From positions 1 to 42,383 of the forward strand of contig JAZTWP010000043.1 in NCBI GenBank assembly GCA_045636025.1: 42,383 nt of DNA, given 5' to 3'. Positions 41,544-42,383 of the stretch are shown one piece after another (the first letter of the stretch is position 1; every line of letters begins with the position of its first letter). Under the pieces are notes generated by a model that worked only from the letters and a program-made list of their open reading frames with translations, did no database searches and was not told the DNA's origin. A program made the translations under genes and the position numbers. Source of the stretch: UBA1081 sp045636025. GTDB taxonomy: Bacteria; Bacillota; Clostridia; Oscillospirales; Acutalibacteraceae.

Positions 41544-42383
41544 TTAGCCTTCCTTGATAGCTGCCTGAGCTGCTGCAAGTCTAGCGATGGGTACTCTGAA
41601 GGGTGAGCATGAAACGTAGTTAAGGCCGATCTTGTGGCAGAATTCAACTGAAACGGGGTCGCCACCGTGTTCACCACAGATACCGTAGTGAAGGTTCTTG
41701 CCGCTTGCCTTCCCCTTAGCAACTGCCATTTCCATAAGAGCGCCAACGCCGTTCTGGTCAAGCTTTGCGAAGGGATCGTTTTCGAAGATCTTGCTGTCAT
41801 AGTAAGCTGTGAGGAACTTACCAGCGTCATCACGGCTGAAGCCGTATGTCATCTGAGTAAGGTCGTTTGTGCCGAAGCAGAAGAAGTCAGCTTCCTTAGC
41901 AACTTCATCAGCTGTGATACAAGCTCTGGGAATTTCGATCATTGTACCAACTTCGTACTTGAGGTCTGAACCTGCTGCTGCGATTTCAGCATCAGCTGTT
42001 TCAACAACAACCTTCTTTACGAACTTGAGTTCCTTAACGTCGCCGATAAGGGGAATCATGATTTCGGGAACAACATTCCAGTCAGCATGAGCCTTCTGAA
42101 CGTTGATAGCTGCACGGATACCAGCCTTGGTCTGCATTGCAGCGTTTTCGGGGTATGTAACTGCAAGACGGCATCCACGGTGACCCATCATGGGGTTGAA
42201 TTCGTGAAGTGAAGCGATGATAGCCTTGATGTCTGCAACTGACTTGCCCTGAGCATCTGCAAGAGCCTTGATGTCTGCTTCTTCAGTGGGAACGAACTCA
42301 TGAAGAGGAGGATCAAGGAAACGGATTGTAACGGGGTTGCCTTCGAGTGCTTCGTAAAGAGCTTCGAAGTCGCCCTGCTGATA
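41544..42383 (-). CDS. ppdK: Pyruvate, phosphate dikinase, C-terminal part (5' end beyond window)
   Basis: The visible 279 residues are the C-terminal PEP/pyruvate-binding TIM barrel of PPDK, which interconverts pyruvate, ATP and phosphate with PEP, AMP and diphosphate. Landmarks are LHEFNPMMGHRGCRLAVTYP, EIMIPLIGDVKEL, VGTMIEIPRA, FFCFGTNDLTQM and HYGICGEHGGDP with the catalytic Cys, ending SPFRVPIARLAAAQAAIKEG. The reading frame is open to the window edge, so about two thirds of the gene is missing. It converges on the foreign gene, with only its terminator and 3' repeat between. Codon use is that of a highly expressed host gene. Confidence 0.97.
   Translation of the reverse strand, partial: YQQGDFEALYEALEGNPVTIRFLDPPLHEFVPTEEADIKALADAQGKSVADIKAIIASLHEFNPMMGHRGCRLAVTYPENAAMQTKAGIRAAINVQKAHADWNVVPEIMIPLIGDVKELKFVKKVVVETADAEIAAAGSDLKYEVGTMIEIPRACITADEVAKEADFFCFGTNDLTQMTYGFSRDDAGKFLTAYYDSKIFENDPFAKLDQNGVGALMEMAVAKGKASGKNLHYGICGEHGGDPVSVEFCHKIGLNYVSCSPFRVPIARLAAAQAAIKEG

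Noticed and set aside
41522..41833. A 103-codon minus-strand ORF and plus-strand ORFs at 41667-42090
   Set aside because: All are out-of-frame or antisense readings of ppdK.

Overview
The window looks like a chromosomal segment of an uncultured gut- or rumen-type Firmicute of the class Clostridia, most likely Oscillospirales/Ruminococcaceae. The signs are AT-rich DNA with TTGACA/TATAAT-type promoters and AGGAGG ribosome sites, a dockerin protein, many secreted carbohydrate-active or surface proteins with Firmicute signal peptides, AzlCD, and pyruvate phosphate dikinase. This placement is inferred from gene content; there is no rRNA or marker gene, and I saw no tRNA.

Layout. 1-3233: a lipoprotein solute-binding protein and a DUF1015 protein lie between two copies of a structured repeat made of consecutive small hairpins inside nested inverted repeats. 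3242-8220: a leaderless GH5 endoglycoceramidase-like enzyme on the minus strand; then on the plus strand a secreted dockerin protein, the AzlC-AzlD amino-acid exporter and a secreted alpha/beta hydrolase. 8227-15201: minus-strand genes for a possible PD-(D/E)XK nuclease, a DUF2804 protein and a coupled pair of large membrane-anchored proteins behind a consensus promoter. 15238-20434: a minus-strand operon of DUF4838 (fused to a polytopic membrane domain), a DUF4886/SGNH protein, a Gfo/Idh/MocA oxidoreductase and a GH43-like protein. 20448-27784: a SulP transporter, an SGNH esterase plus membrane-anchored Asp-box propeller operon, a GH28-like beta-helix protein, an alkaline-phosphatase-superfamily phosphodiesterase and a HAD hydrolase.

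27793-36660 is the best candidate for a new system. A 2442-residue modular surface protein is translationally coupled (ATGA overlap) to a 79-residue four-cysteine peptide. A terminator-like hairpin follows, then a radical SAM/SPASM enzyme. This resembles a ribosomally made, radical-SAM-modified peptide (RiPP) locus in which the precursor is tied to a giant cell-surface protein.

36772-42383: a second secreted alpha/beta hydrolase, paralogous to the one at 6726; a small CxH/CxxC protein behind a promoter with a 21-bp palindrome; then a foreign-looking, very AT-rich gene for a zinc-ribbon/coiled-coil protein inserted at the 3' end of ppdK. The insertion is bounded by a 51-bp direct repeat that includes the ppdK terminator, and a decayed copy of the ppdK tail lies on the far side. 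ppdK itself runs off the right edge.

Taken together the region serves uptake and breakdown of glycans and lipids at the cell surface, with at least two accessory insertions. Product names come from motifs read by eye; no database search was possible.
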